The notes under the pieces: model-generated
Told to the model about the DNA's origin: nothing
Seen by the model: the letters and a program-made list of their open reading frames with translations, nothing else
Databases searched by the model: none
Assembly (NCBI RefSeq): GCF_051401765.1
Contig: NC_135073.1
Location: 8,432,001-8,496,000 of the forward strand
Length of the DNA stretch: 64,000 nt
Reading direction: 5' to 3'
From: Calliopsis andreniformis
Taxonomy: Eukaryota; Arthropoda; Insecta; Hymenoptera; Andrenidae
Shown: positions 1 to 12,519 of the stretch, piece by piece
Position numbering within the stretch: position 1 is the first letter of the stretch
How the letters are laid out: each line of letters begins with the position of its first letter
Program-made: the position numbers and the translations under genes

Positions 1-46
1 ACCTAACCCTCGTCTGCTGGACCGTGCGTTGCCTCTGGGCCCCCAG

Positions 47-167
47 GGAAGCGGCGGTCTGACTATTACATTCCGCCACTCACTGCCTCCAGCAGAACAA
101 TCATAAATCTTCGCGCAGAGCTATCCCGCTACTTCGACTACGTCCCCAAACCTGTCACCTTGTCGAG
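47..167 (+). CDS. Possible internal coding exon, unidentified protein
   Basis: A candidate exon of 121 nt lies between a pyrimidine-rich acceptor (CCTCTGGGCCCCCAG ending at 46) and a good donor (TCGAG|GTAAATA, GT at 168-169). The only frame open throughout gives a residue mix typical of protein: a stretch beginning KRRSDYYIPPLTASS, then RTIINLRAELSRYFDYV and PKPVTLS. That frame is closed by stops just outside (TAA at 4-6 and TAA at 169-171). The other two plus frames and the minus frames contain stops within the segment. The exon would start with two bases of a split codon and end after the second base of a codon. No domain is recognised and no continuing exon was found to its right, so it could be the end of a gene that mostly lies left of the window, or a chance open frame. 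What supports it is the splice signals plus composition only. Confidence 0.3.
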
Positions 168-920
168 GTAAATACCCTGCTCCTTAATCTTGTCGCTGCA
201 GCGAACTGGCTGTCACGCGTCTTTCTTAGTCCCAGTATGCGTGCATCTCGCGGATATGTTACAGAACCTTAAGAGACCGTCGCGTCGCTTGTGACAATAC
301 CTGTTACGGGCCAATATAGGCTGACAGAGTGTGTAATTCTGCGATAGCTCATCAGAGACGAGATTTTACTGGGAATATACCGTTTCAAGAAGAGTAACGT
401 CAATTTTTTTCAGGTGATATCAGTTTCATAAGGTAACAGATATAAAATGCAATAATTCTCTAACACAGATGATCATAAAAATGATGATCCTCTCTAGATT
501 TGCATTTTCAATTTAGTTTCATATTGCAAACATATTTGGAACAAGTAGCACACTTTAATATTCTATACTAACACTTTTATCATTCCTAAACGTGACGAGT
601 CATTGAAACTTAGAATTCTTCTATTCACTGTAAACTAAATAAAAAAGAATAGAAAATAACTAGGTATACTTAAAGCCAAAAATCCATATTCTGAGAAATC
701 TATACAACTAATACACCATGATAACTAAAATATTAATTTTCTAAACATTAATTCCTCATACAAGTTAGAATATCCCAAACTTTAAACCACATTCAGTTAC
801 TGTATCACACAATACCTGGAGTTATATTTACCCACGAAATTCAGGGCTACGTCTAAAAAGCGTAATTACCCAGCTTCCTTGAAAGGGAACAAGGGCCACT
901 AATTTCGTGCCAGAAAGTAT
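168..920. other. AT-rich spacer, no gene seen
   Basis: Apart from a moderately GC-rich start, this is AT-rich sequence with no exon-like frame. From about 600 to 850 it becomes visibly richer in C and A than in G and T on the plus strand, leading into the CpG-rich island that follows. Confidence 0.6.
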
Positions 921-929
921 ACCCCTGAT

Positions 930-1600
930 TACCGAATTCCCCAGCGGCTTGTCACGGAGCTAATTACGTTTCGAGTGACGAGATCAAATAGGAGGCCGGC
1001 GAGACAGTTCTGTATGCAGAAATGGACACGCGTGGCTGCGCGGTGGAGAACGGTGGGAGGCGGTTTAGCGGGTGGAGTGAAGAGTGTAACCGGGGAACGG
1101 CAAGCGTGGCGGTTTGCGGAAAACCGCAGGAAGGCTGAACCCGACGGATCTGGAATAATCATTTGCAGCCTGAAATACATTACCTGTACAATTTATTTCG
1201 GTTTGCTTCGGCTTTGTTTCCATGATTCAGTCGACCCGCGGTCACGGAGGAAAAAGAAACGACGGGAGACAGGAGGGGGGGTGGACAGCAAAAATTTACA
1301 TACACGAGGAAGAAGACGAAACGAGTGAGGAAACGAATAGGCATCAGAGAATGCGCACCACTTTCCATCGTTCCACTGTTCTTTCCTTCCTCTTCACTCG
1401 TTTCACGCCCTATAATACGTTCCCTCCTCTATTTCGATCTCATTCTCTCTTTCGTCCTGAACCAATCCTACCTTCCTTTTTCGGCTCTCCTATCTTCGTC
1501 TCGTCCCTCTGTCGGACCACCAACCCCGATATACAGGCGTGTTTCAGCCAACCGTCTATTGATTCCTGACGCGAGAGTAATGTTCTTCTATTAATGATCA
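930..1600. other. CpG-rich island 1
   Basis: GC- and CpG-rich segment with overlapping chance frames on both strands and no recognisable protein. It holds a homeodomain-type TAATTACG near 961, a run of seven G at about 1275 and a pyrimidine-rich stretch from 1380 to 1510. Possibly regulatory; there is no direct evidence of transcription. Confidence 0.5.
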
Positions 1601-3500
1601 TGTCCTGAATAAATCACTCGATTAAATGGGTTCGTTGTTCGTGTGCACTCGTTGCTGAACCAGCGTCATCCCCACTGGAGAATAAGGGCAAACAAATTGA
1701 CAGTGACCAGTGGCGGTTATATGCACCTTTGTAATCACCGCTATGTGCCAAAGGCTATTCCTTTTGTACAAAGTGTTACAAATATACATTGAAATATGTA
1801 TCTACAGGAGTAACAGAGAATCTCAGTTGAAATTTTTAAAATATTCTATTTATCTCCATTTTGTATTAACAATTCATTAAAGTCAGTATGAATGTACGGT
1901 TTATTAATGGAAGATTTTGTAATTTGGTATATATAATTAGATCATTAATAATTCGAAAAAGTTTTAACATCAGCTAAGCACTTATTCTGTTGCTATGAAA
2001 TTAGAGAATATATTTGTATTTCTTCTTCTTAAACAATGTAAATCCATGAAAAGACTCAAAATATTTCAGATAAATCTAACTATGACTAGATACTAATTAG
2101 TCTATTACCAGTCAAAAAATTAAAATATGAAAGTAATACAGGTCGTGAGTTATGTAACGTTTTTCTAATTACCTCATCTTACACATTTGTTACATTATAA
2201 AGAAGTAGAAGAATGCGAGAGAAAAGTAAACGATCGGTTTGTGTCTGGCTCAATTTTGCAAATCTCAGAAGCCTCAAATGTGTCCTGCAATTGAAACTGA
2301 CGTCTCACGAGACGTCGGGAAATGAGACTGCATTGAGACAAATGGCACGGGAACGATGAATCATCGTACGTCAAAAGCATGAAGTGAAGCTACCATTTGC
2401 AGCCGCATCACTGGATTCCACGGTACAGCCTGCCGATACATAAAGAAGCGCTTTCTCTCCGCTTTTTCTATCTTTGCATTGACGAACTCTGAGCTACTGT
2501 ATCCTTGCACAGCGGGCGCGGTGGCGTGATTGGAAAGGGCAGATTACAAATCATTGCCGCTACGAGAACTGTACAGCCCGATAAAAACCACGAACTCCGG
2601 CTTGTTCTGTGCCGAGATCCGTTTCTCACAAAGAATATTATTTTTGATACGAAATGATTCATGTTTGCCGCAGGTCGAGATGTTATAACGAAACGTGTCT
2701 ACTGAAGCTCAATGTGTAGATACTGGTTTTTCAGTAATTCTAGGAGAAGAAATATTTCAAATTGTATTTAAAATTGAAACCACTTTCTTTAAGACACATC
2801 ACTTTTTCACAAAATTTCTATACTTTATTTAAGATGAATTGTTTTAAGTTATTTGTAATGACATAAATTATTCTTTAGACATAGATTTACAATTATAAAC
2901 GGCATTAGTGCAAAATTTGTTATGTAGACATCTAACCATACTGTTCAACGAGGGAATAATTAAATTAGGAATAATTAAAAAAGTAACACATTCATACTAT
3001 AATAATCACATCAAATGTAATCGATGGTAATTATGAACACGACAGCCAGCTAAAGAAATAATATGTAAAAGAGATGCAGAATAAAAGGGAAAGTAAAGAA
3101 GATTAAAAATGACTTATGTAATTCCTTGCATTGTATGTTAATCAAGTAGATGGGAATTCCCCAAGCTAACAAAAATTCGACATACTTAAATTTTATTTCG
3201 ATTTTGACAAGTATAGAACCTTAAGTAGTATAAGACTGTCATGTATCGGACACGGAATAACCGATGATAGGATAATAACTGATTAATAGGAATCGTTATC
3301 GATAAAGAATAGTGAATAAATTCTCTTACAAAAATTAGTAAATTTTTAAAATGGCATGATAAAATGATATCAAAAGTTGGTTAAATCAAAATTGAAAATA
3401 TATCAAGCAAACTATGAACACAACCCTTTCAAAATGTTTTCTTTATTCATAACTGAACTAAAAACTCATTAATTTATTAATTAAAAATTTTGATTACTTT
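1601..3500. other. AT-rich spacer with a small GC-rich segment (2195-2700)
   Basis: Mostly AT-rich with no exon-like frame. A moderately GC-rich segment at 2195-2700 includes a perfect 8-bp dyad, GACGTCTC-AC-GAGACGTC, at 2299-2316. Nothing else was recognised. Confidence 0.55.
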
Positions 3501-3506
3501 CATGAA

Positions 3507-3825
3507 GTGACATTCATAAATGATCTTCTCATTTCATTTACACCTTCATATAAATTACTTGATTTTGACAACTTTACTTCATATTTACGAATTAAAACCA
3601 TTTCAATAAAACGTTACAGACAAACACAAGCACACCACGAAAACCAAAAGACCAAAAGCAAAACTCAAAACAAACGTTACAAAACTGATCCTACACGCCA
3701 ACCATACACAGCCAAAAAATTCCTCTCTAACCAGCCACCCACCCCTAAGTCGCAAGTCTCACGAAAATCGCCGAACAAAAAAAAAATTGCAGAGAGGTCG
3801 AAGGCGCTTTCCAATTAGCCTTAAA
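3507..3825. other. A/C-rich left flank of island 2
   Basis: Plus strand strongly rich in A and C, for example the AAACACAAGCACACC-type text near 3625. A frame of 103 codons spans it, but its Lys/Gln/Thr-rich content follows from the base composition. It is the left flank of the next CpG-rich island, part of the skew pattern described in the findings. Confidence 0.5.
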
Positions 3826-3829
3826 TAAA

Positions 3830-4740
3830 TATTCACGCGGTGCGAGCAGCTTTCGGGCTGACAATGCGAAGTAATATCCTGCGCATCCCCTCATCCCAGC
3901 TGAACGAGTGTCGGCGAAAGAGCGGGTGCTGTTTAGTCTCACGGTGCGTGAGACCATGAGCTAGAAAATGACAGAAGTAGAAAGAAACAGCGGGAACAGG
4001 GAGAGCACAGAAGGCGGAGAGGCGAAGAACAACTCGTTTGAAGAATAAGAAAATCCCTAGAAGGAAGAGAAAAAGGGTCGATCGAGGAGTCGAGAGATGA
4101 GGCGGGTATACACGGGGGCTGAGGCTCGAACTGATGAACGCGAAAGAACTGAGTGGAATTTCGCATTTAATCAGGAAAGCAACGAGACTCGGTTCGCCCG
4201 CGGAGGGATAAGGAGAAGCGGAAAAGCGGCGAGGATAAAGCGTGGAAAGCGCTAAATGGTATCTGAACTGGTTCCTTTCTGACAGGTACAGGGGGCGAAC
4301 AGCCATTTGGTCGGTGAGTCGGGAAGATGGTGAGGCTGACGAAGGGGTGGCGGTGGGCGGACGGTGCCGTCGGTGGATGCTTTTAATCTTTCGCTCGTGC
4401 GAGGATGCGCCCATTACTGCAAATTAAACTCCCTCGGGAGCCTCCGGCGTGTGACTGCCGCTAGTGCTACGGTAATCTGTCCACGAAGAGCGCATGTGTA
4501 TGTACGGGACTTCGCGCGCGTCTGCTGAAAAACCGACCTGGAACCAGATGCCCGTCGTCCTGGATACAGGATTTATGGCCGTCCTGCTGCGACACGCTGC
4601 GATCTTTAGCGGAAGTGATCAACTTTGCGTAGAAATGGAACTACGTGACGGGGTACTTATTAATGACATTGCCCTTTTGCTCGTTTGCTCTCCCTGCCTC
4701 TGTCGACCATAAAAATGTGTACAGTATTTAGCGCCAGTTA
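3830..4740. other. CpG-rich island 2 with a purine-rich tract
   Basis: GC-rich and CpG-rich. From about 3960 to 4250 the plus strand is nearly all purine (GGAAGAGAAAAAGGG-type sequence with several GAGA motifs). A 193-codon minus-strand frame (3833-4414) is Ser/Pro/Arg/Leu-rich and simply translates the pyrimidine-rich strand, so I do not call it a gene. Confidence 0.5.
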
Positions 4741-6060
4741 ATACTAAAATTTTCTATTTCAACTATTGAAACTAATTTTTGTGGGTTCAACGTAAAGAGA
4801 AATTTGTCTATTAGTAGTTCAGGTCAAATACGGCTAGAAATAAATCCTGTATATAGTATAATTGTTTTGAATAGTATAAATTATGGAATATGGGTTTCCT
4901 AATATATTTATGAAGCATACAAGATTTTTTCAATCCTAAAAATATAAACCATGTGAGTTTTTTATATTTCTGAAGTTAATTCAGGTACCGCTTGTTCAAT
5001 GTGGCATGAAAGATGTGAATAGCAATGCATGATAATAAGCAACACATTTTCCTCAAAATTATTGTGAATATAAGAACGAGGAAACAGTGTGTAATTAGTG
5101 GAAATTATTTCTAAGACAACTACTTGCAACGAAATATTTTTCGAGTTCTGAGTTTGTTGAGCTCTTAGTAATGTTTCTCTAAAGCATTAACAATTTTCAA
5201 GTGGATATTATCGAAGCAGTATTGCAAAGAAATGTTCCCAGGAAATTGAAATAAAACCACCAGTGTTTGCTATACTGACCATAGTGCACCCACGATCCTC
5301 CAATTCAAACATTCTCTATATCATGTGTTATCACGGAAGGTTACGTGAGTAGAGGAAATAAAAACATGAGTTGCTTTAGACAAAGGCGATTTACAAAAAA
5401 AAAAGTGGTAAAGCAGATAAAAATTCAGAAACTTCGTTAAATATTCAGCAATATAAAAAAGATAATGTGTGTAAATATTTTAAAAATTATTGTTGGAGAA
5501 ATGTAGTGTTTACATGTTATATAATTGCAACTCTGACGAATATGAGCTTATAGGGAATAGTAACTATTTTTCTAAAAATCATTTCTAACTAAAGCATCAA
5601 ATTTAAAGAAACGGAGAAAATACAATAATTCAAATAAATAAAAGGAATGCTTAGTTAATAACGAGAGAATAGTATGCTACTGTCTTTGACTATGGACCGA
5701 AGATCCATAAATCAAGGAAAGGTCTAAGTCTAGGCCACTCGCCCTCAAAATCACATATTTACCATGATTCACCCAAAACCAAGAATGGGCCATTCAGCCC
5801 TGACAAATCGGAGTACAACAGAATCTAGTAAATCATCGCCGCAGTAACTTATTACTCTAATCGTTCCACTCAGTCTTACAAAGTATACGACAGGTCATCT
5901 CCCGACAGCATCCCAACTCCTACGCGACACCCTAAATCCTTAATACTATTATTCGAATGACAAGACACAAACAGATACACCCGACCACGTTAGCAAGATT
6001 CCCAGAAGCCCAGTAACCACATACAGTACCAGGAAAGGATCCGTGTTACGGACGTTAAAT
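4741..6060. other. AT-rich spacer, then A/C-rich flank
   Basis: 4741-5690 is AT-rich with G and T exceeding C and A at its left end. 5690-6060 turns A/C-rich on the plus strand, with many CCC and CCAC words. No gene, RNA or repeat was recognised. Confidence 0.55.
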
Positions 6061-6900
6061 GCTGCGGGCGCAAAGAGAAGTCTCAAGTTTCATTAGTCAG
6101 CCACCGCTTCCGGAGGGTCCCAGGAGTGCGCGCGCGCGCGCTCGTGCTCGCGAGCACGCGGTCACGGACGTATGGTTTCCTTTGCAGCCTGCTTTCAATC
6201 GCTCGTTCTTTTTCCTCCGTTCCTGATAGCGGCGCGCCGGTTGAGCCGGTAGTTTTAATTGAATATCAGGCGAAATGTAATTACGGTTGGAATTCATGCT
6301 TCGTCGGAGCAAATAATTTGCCATGGCGTGGAACACAGTGGAATGGTAACGAGAGGGATAGGATGAAGGGCATGCCGAGGGTGGCGGCGGCGGGCGACGG
6401 GGTTGCGCGGCCGGAAGAGCCCGATGCGTTATCAAAACTTTGATAATCCAATCGATTACCAATGCAATAATTGGTGGCCGAACCGCTGGGGCCAGGGTGG
6501 GGTTTCCGGTCATACTCGATTTTCGATTCGGGATAGGAGCGAGTTAAGTGGAACGAGTAGATACTCCCTGCGTGTGCACGTGCGTCGGGGGGGTGGTGGT
6601 GGAGCGGCACGGGGCGGAGGAAGCGCGGGAACGGGTGGTTGGTGCCATTGTAAATTAACGATAAACGAACTGCCGCTCATCAAAGAGCACCCTACGCTCG
6701 TAATATCTGTCCGACTAATCTATTTACAGACAACGGTAATTCTGTCCCATCGCAGCGACGACCCTACAAGTCTTCCACGAAACAGCGTGCTCTGAGCCGC
6801 AAAGTGGAAGAGAAGCAGGATCGCCTGGCGATCCTCGACAGGTTTCCGATACAATTCGTTAATTCTGACGCCCTCGAGATCGCTTTTCGGAGAGGGCTAT
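6061..6900. other. CpG-rich island 3
   Basis: Strongly CpG-rich. It contains an alternating GCGCGC run near 6126-6140 followed by CTCGTGCTCGCGAGCACG, which can fold back on itself, and a G-rich tract at about 6586-6625 with a seven-G run then repeated GGT and GGCGG, a plausible G-quadruplex on the plus strand. Chance frames overlap in several phases. No protein was recognised. Confidence 0.5.
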
Positions 6901-7036
6901 GAATCAAGATAAGGATGCACTGTTAAGTCATTTTCAATCGCTACTGATAAGGAAAGTGTACAGGTACGTCAGATCTTTAAGAATTTGAAGAGAAGGGAAT
7001 GAAATGGTTTTGTAGAATGTTTCGATTTGAAGAAAT

Positions 7037-7250
7037 GCGAGGTAAGTTACGCAACTATATCACTAGCATTTTCTTGTAAACTATTTGTTGTATGAAGAAA
7101 TGTTTCAAACGAACGTTGTTTGGTATTGGCAGTATGATCCCCTTTGGTATGCTCTTGTCGATACTAAACAATTTTTATTTGAAACATCTTTTCATGTAAC
7201 AAATACTTTACAAGAAAATTTAGATGATATAGCTGTGTGACTCACCCTGT
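7037..7250. mobile_element. Fold-back MITE-like element
   Basis: The left half (7037-7143) and the reverse complement of the right half (7145-7250) align along their whole length, at roughly three-quarters identity by eye. Shared blocks include CTATATCA, ATTTTCTTGTAAA, TATTTGTT and GATGTTTCAAA or AATGTTTCAAA. The right end reads CACCCTGTAT inward-out, a style of terminus common on insect DNA transposon derivatives. It has no coding capacity. The single-stranded form would be a hairpin of about 105 bp. Its family is not identified, and target-site duplications are unclear. Confidence 0.65.
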
Positions 7251-9040
7251 ATATTGAATATTTTTTAGCATAATATTACTCGATGTTCTCCAATATTAAA
7301 ATAATTCTGAATAACCGATGCAAGGAAATTGGTAATTGCTTGGTTTTTATAACTCATTAAATCCTTTTATAAAATATAAAGATATCTTTAAATAATGGTG
7401 TACCACGCGGCTGCCTTCTATACTTTAATGGAATTATTGGAACGGAAGAAGAGGCGAGGAAACAGTAAGCAGTTAATTTTGCTGTATTTCCGCTCCCTTT
7501 CCTTTTGAACCCTGATTTTCGATAACCGGATCTCCGTCGAAATCCAGTGTGAAGTGCTATGAGGGGCGAGAACCTTAACATTCATGACACTGAAGAGACG
7601 TTGGGTTTCAGAAATGTATGCCTAACAATCTGGTACTGTATTATATCAGTGTCAAATACTCAGACTTAGGAATGAATTTATTACTCATTATATGCTTGAA
7701 CAAATTCATAACAATTTCAACTAAAAATTATGTTAATAATTTCCATAATAATAAACTGTTCCATAATAATAAAGTAGTTAACAAGTGAAATTAAACTAAG
7801 CTTCGCTCTCATATTGGTGCAAAAATCATTAAAACATAACTCAACTTACTCAAAAATAGAGTTAATCAGACAAATGTTTGCAGAAACTTTCTCCATCATC
7901 GTTATGCACTTAATTAGATACTGCATGTTTCAGATCACTCTGTGTCTTTTGCATACTTGATCATATATGTACACATGAATGTATGCAATGTGTAAATGTT
8001 GTAAGCTTTGAATAGCAGAAAATCCTATCCAAATACTTTCACTGAATTTTCAATATTTTCCGATTAAAAGTTCCATAAAAGCGAAAGTTACTTTCATTAT
8101 AAATTACCACGAAATTTTCCAAAATAATTCGTATGTAAAGTAACATTAACGAGAAATAGACTGACCTAAATATTCATAAAATATTTATGGAATGCCACAT
8201 TCTGCTTAAACGAATTATACTATCGTGTAAAGCATAAAAATCTTCAATTTATCATTATCAAGAGTACCCCTACTACTGAAATACACACTTCAACCAAAGA
8301 CTGGGTATACCGTATAAGATTAATGTCTAATAAGCAATTAAACGTCAAGGATATTTAAACGTTTCATATGTTTCTGATCTCTAGACCTAGTCAGTGGTAT
8401 TTTCCTAACGCAAGCTTGCGTGACATTGGGATTATTATACTCAACCTAACAAGCAATTTTCTAAAGGAATAAAGCAAAACAGAAGAAACGCTTCTCCTAA
8501 TAGAATAATGTTTATGTCATTATCCTTTTTAGACACGCAATAGTTAACTATTTATGTCCTCTTTAGCCTGTTTTTATAGCTTCATTACAAGTTCTTTGTT
8601 TTTATTACTGGATAATTATAGGACAGGAAAACACTTCCTTTGTGTTCCTGCTCCTGAAATTATTTGGTTCATGGCCCTTATAAAGGAACTAAAAATCAAG
8701 AATAGGTTTTCATGAAATTTCTGCTTACAACTACAGTTGCAGTAAAATTAAATAATTAAAGCAACGCACATGAAATACCATTCTCACTTCCCAAATTTAT
8801 TTCTTAACGATACTTCAATAGTTTCATCTCTCATTCAATTATGAAAATTAAAAATCACACACAGTTACGTAAAATTAAAAATTCCTTCTCGTCCACATTT
8901 CAAAAATAGAAATGCCTATTTTAAATGTCAATTAGGAAGTTGAGATTCCTCAAAGTGCAGCAGAAATCCAGAAAAAGATATACCTAGATATAAATTAAGG
9001 GAAATTTCGAAATTCGTCGAATTTTTGTTTACTGGGGGAT
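7251..9040. other. AT-rich spacer, no gene seen
   Basis: AT-rich with a slightly GC-richer patch at 7380-7600. From about 8700 to 8910 C clearly exceeds G on the plus strand. No exon, RNA or repeat was recognised. Confidence 0.6.
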
Positions 9041-9470
9041 GTTAAATGAAAAAAAATGCGATCTTTATTTCTACGAGTCAGGGTCGACATAAAAACCGGG
9101 CCGTAGCAAACATTAAGGAAAAAAGAGCTCTCATTCTGTTGAAGTTAGGGGTCCTCGAAACCGCAAATTTCTGGAAAAGCACTTTGCGGAATATGAGATT
9201 CGCCTGAAACGCTAATGAAATCCGAAGGGCAACGAGCAATTTCTGAAGGTGGCTTACTGGCCATGGCTTAATCTAACTCGGAGCCAGACTTTGCGCCGCG
9301 GGAGTTTCATGCCGCTGGCTCTCGAGGAAGCCATCTCCGAAACTTGTCCTCCTAAACGGGAAAGCATACGTCACCGACAATGGAACTTAGTTCGATGAGA
9401 AAGCTTGAGGTGTCGATTTTGAAACGGCCTGTCCCTCGATTTAACCGTGTAGTTCACGAGACCTGGCAAA
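9041..9470. other. GC-richer island in an AT-rich desert
   Basis: About 400 bp of balanced, complex sequence with CpG and words such as GCGCCGCGGGAG (about 9291), standing out from AT-rich surroundings. No frame looks coding. It could be a conserved noncoding regulatory element; alignment with related genomes would decide. Confidence 0.35.
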
Positions 9471-11519
9471 TTATTGTGTTAACACTAAAGACAATTAATG
9501 CTAGTAGGTGCTCGTTAATTACAGATAACATCTATTGGCCAGAGAAAGAAGAAAACTTTAAAATTAATGTAAAATTAGTCACCGTTTCTATTTGTATTAG
9601 AAACTCAATTATGAAATGTTTCTGTTAGTGTGATATTCCTTGAGGCGAGTTCTTTAAATGAAATCTTCATCTGTATATGACGTCTGACCCAGCTTGACCC
9701 TCGTTAACTCCATAATATCATGGGAGAAAACGATATAATTGGCTTGTTTACTGTCAAATTGCAATGCATCAACATAGTACATATTTGACACTTAAAATAA
9801 TAATAAAATTTTTAAAAAATTACAAGACCTACTACCCTTCTTAGACACTTTCCAAAAAATAGATTTTGTGACTTACTTCTAAATTTGTATCGGTGTTTTT
9901 AATAGCAAAAGTGTATAACATAATTCTTAAATGTGTAGAGCTTACTCTATTAATATTCCTATTTTTGTGTCCAATTGGAAGTAAGTGAAAAGCTACATAA
10001 ATTACAAAAACAGTAAAAAATCTGCAAAACTGCATATCCATTGACTAGTAACAATCTACAATTGAAAACAAATATAAGAGAAGAATTGACACGAAGCTAT
10101 AAGCAGTAGTTTCGTTATACACAGTGGATCGAACATCGAACAGTGAAATTGGGAGAGTTGTGTTCTCCGATAGCTATGGAGAAGGACACGCGATATCGCA
10201 TAGCATAGCAATGATAGCGTTGTGATCGCGCGATAGCTGCCTTCCTTGATTGATACACTGCATCGAGTGTCAAAGGCAACATGCGTTATATTCCAATCTA
10301 TTCCACAAAAAATGTTTCGACGATTTTGCGAATTTCAGTCTTTCCATGTATTTGACACCTTGTCATTCGATTCTTTAGCAATAAATATTCTGATTTTACG
10401 GGAAGAAAAACAGAGATTTCCCATCTGAAGGGGAAACCATTAATTACGAATAAACTACTGTGGAAGGCTGCGACAAAGGTATTCCGGCTGCGAAACGATA
10501 TTCACGGTAAACAAGTTTCTTCAAAGTCGTAATTTCACCAGCGACTCTAACCGAAATTCTACTTTTGTTCTCTGTTACAACGTTCCACAATTTTATACGC
10601 GAAATTCCAACAGCTGTGCATGGACTCTTCACCAAAAACCATTCGACACGGTTACAATCCCGCTTTGAAATTTGTTTTATTCGACCATCAACTGGATGGC
10701 TACGAGACGAAAAAGTACAAAGAACTCTCAAAGCATGCGAGTGCTCATTACCATTCAATTTAAAAGAAGAAAGAAAGAAAAAATATGTATCTCGGGAACC
10801 GAAAAATGTAAAACTGGCGAACTATGAAGAAAGGAATGGCGAATATTATCACAATGTTAGGAATGTTTAATTCAGCTTCAGTTAAATTTAAGGGATGGCG
10901 AGCTATTGGCAATCTATATGCTTAACTGTGTTTAATATTTATACCTATATTCATTTTAAGCAACTTATTATTAGACAATGGACGTTTATGCAATTGTGTG
11001 AAATTTATACATGTTAAAAATAAAAAGTATTTATACAATCTAAGAATATATGCAAAATATCGGATATAAAGACATATTCATTGTTTATATAAACGACAGC
11101 AAATAAAGCAACGAAGAGTTCAAAAAGGAACGTATCAATGACAAAAGGATATTGTTCACAGAAAAACGCGTGTGTACTCGAAGCTAAATGGACGGGTAAG
11201 CTTGCTCGAAGAAGTCTGAGAGGCAGGCAGTTGCCCTTCCTTGATGGTTCTCAGCCTTCGTTGCTTTACACTTCTCGATTTCAAGGAATCCCCATAGCAT
11301 ATTGGGAGTTGAGCAAGCTTGACGAACGCTGCTATTCTACCAAGGACTTTATTGGCTTTTAAGACGAGCGTAATTAAAATGTAAAGGGTTTTCAGCTCGT
11401 TCATCCCCTTTGGCACTGGCTCAAACTCGTTACAAATATACGGAGTATTTCGTGAGCTCGATAATAATACAGTAAAAAGATTTTCAAATTCAAAAAATAT
11501 TCACACGGAACAAACTGCG
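9471..11519. other. AT-rich spacer with small GC-richer patches
   Basis: Patches at 10100-10260, 10440-10760 and 11130-11420 are GC-richer but show no exon signals. In the last, a 12-bp inverted pair with one mismatch (AAGCTTGCTCGA at 11198-11209, TTGAGCAAGCTT at 11309-11320) encloses about 100 bp. No gene was recognised. Confidence 0.5.
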
Positions 11520-11630
11520 TAAAAAAAATTCTCTCTGAATTTTTCTTACACTTCTCATTAAAAAAAAATTATTTCTGAATTTCTCTTACACAGTTAGTTA
11601 AAACTTCTCTAAATTCTTATTGAAACTTAT
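11520..11630. repeat. Short AT-rich tandem repeat, 39-bp unit
   Basis: Two full units (11520-11558 and 11559-11597) share T(A)8-9 ATT, then TCTGAATTT, then CTTACAC. A degenerate partial third unit follows to about 11630. Confidence 0.7.
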
Positions 11631-12519
11631 GTGACGAAATTAACATATGGAATACTGGCTAAATTTGATGTTTTATATTATGTATTGTATTAACCTATTC
11701 ACAAAACATTTTTTCCATTTTTAAATGTAAACTAATATCACAATTTTAAGTTTTAGTGTAATAGAAACTTTTTACTGTTATAATTCATTATTATCATTGA
11801 TTATTATGTCTATTAGTCATTTATTATTACTTATTGCAACTATTACTTTTACTTTCTTATTTCAAACTATTATGATCATGCAGCTACCAGATAGCTTTAC
11901 ATGTAATGTGAATAGGTGAATATTTTTGTCGTATAGAAATAAAATATCGTAAAATATGATAAACCATTATCATGTTCTACTGCATACACATTGTAAAATA
12001 CTCAAGCCATTAGAATATAATTTTAATTCTCATAATTAATTATACTGGTTTATTAATTTAATAATATTGAAATGATGATTTTAATTATTTCTTTTAATTA
12101 TGCATATTGTAACAAAAATATCACGAAATACAATATAAATGAATAAACACAAACAGATTATGAATTTAATAAATGTGATATTGAAACATTTAAATAAATA
12201 AAAGTATATAAAATATTAAACTGTTCAATGGAAGAATAATATAATACTGCCAAAGAAATATTGATACAATAGATATAAGAATTCATTGTAATGTTTCAAA
12301 TGTATTTCAATATTGTACACTGAAATATCTGTATCTAAAGCATCTCCTATTAAAGTAATAAAATGTCAAATATTCAGCAAAATAGTCGCCACATCACATC
12401 ATTATTATAAGATTAACTGTTTTTAAACTGTGGAAATAACCACAATACCATAACAGAATAACCAGTATAATATTCAACATAATAATCAAAATATTTTTCA
12501 TATTGAAGAAAATTTAAAA
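11631..12519. other. Very AT-rich spacer
   Basis: Among the most AT-rich parts of the window. No frame, RNA or clear repeat. It lies immediately downstream, in the minus-strand sense, of cassette copy 1, so it would be intron if that cassette is transcribed. Confidence 0.55.

Noticed and set aside
1..10. ACCTAACCCT resembling insect telomeric repeat (TTAGG)n
   Set aside because: Only a single unit, not an array.
3833..4414. 193-codon minus-strand open frame
   Set aside because: Translates the pyrimidine strand of a purine-rich tract. Ser/Pro/Arg/Leu low-complexity, no domain, other frames also open.
7037..7250. Interpretation of the fold-back as a microRNA gene
   Set aside because: The arm is far longer than a microRNA precursor and the end resembles a transposon terminus.
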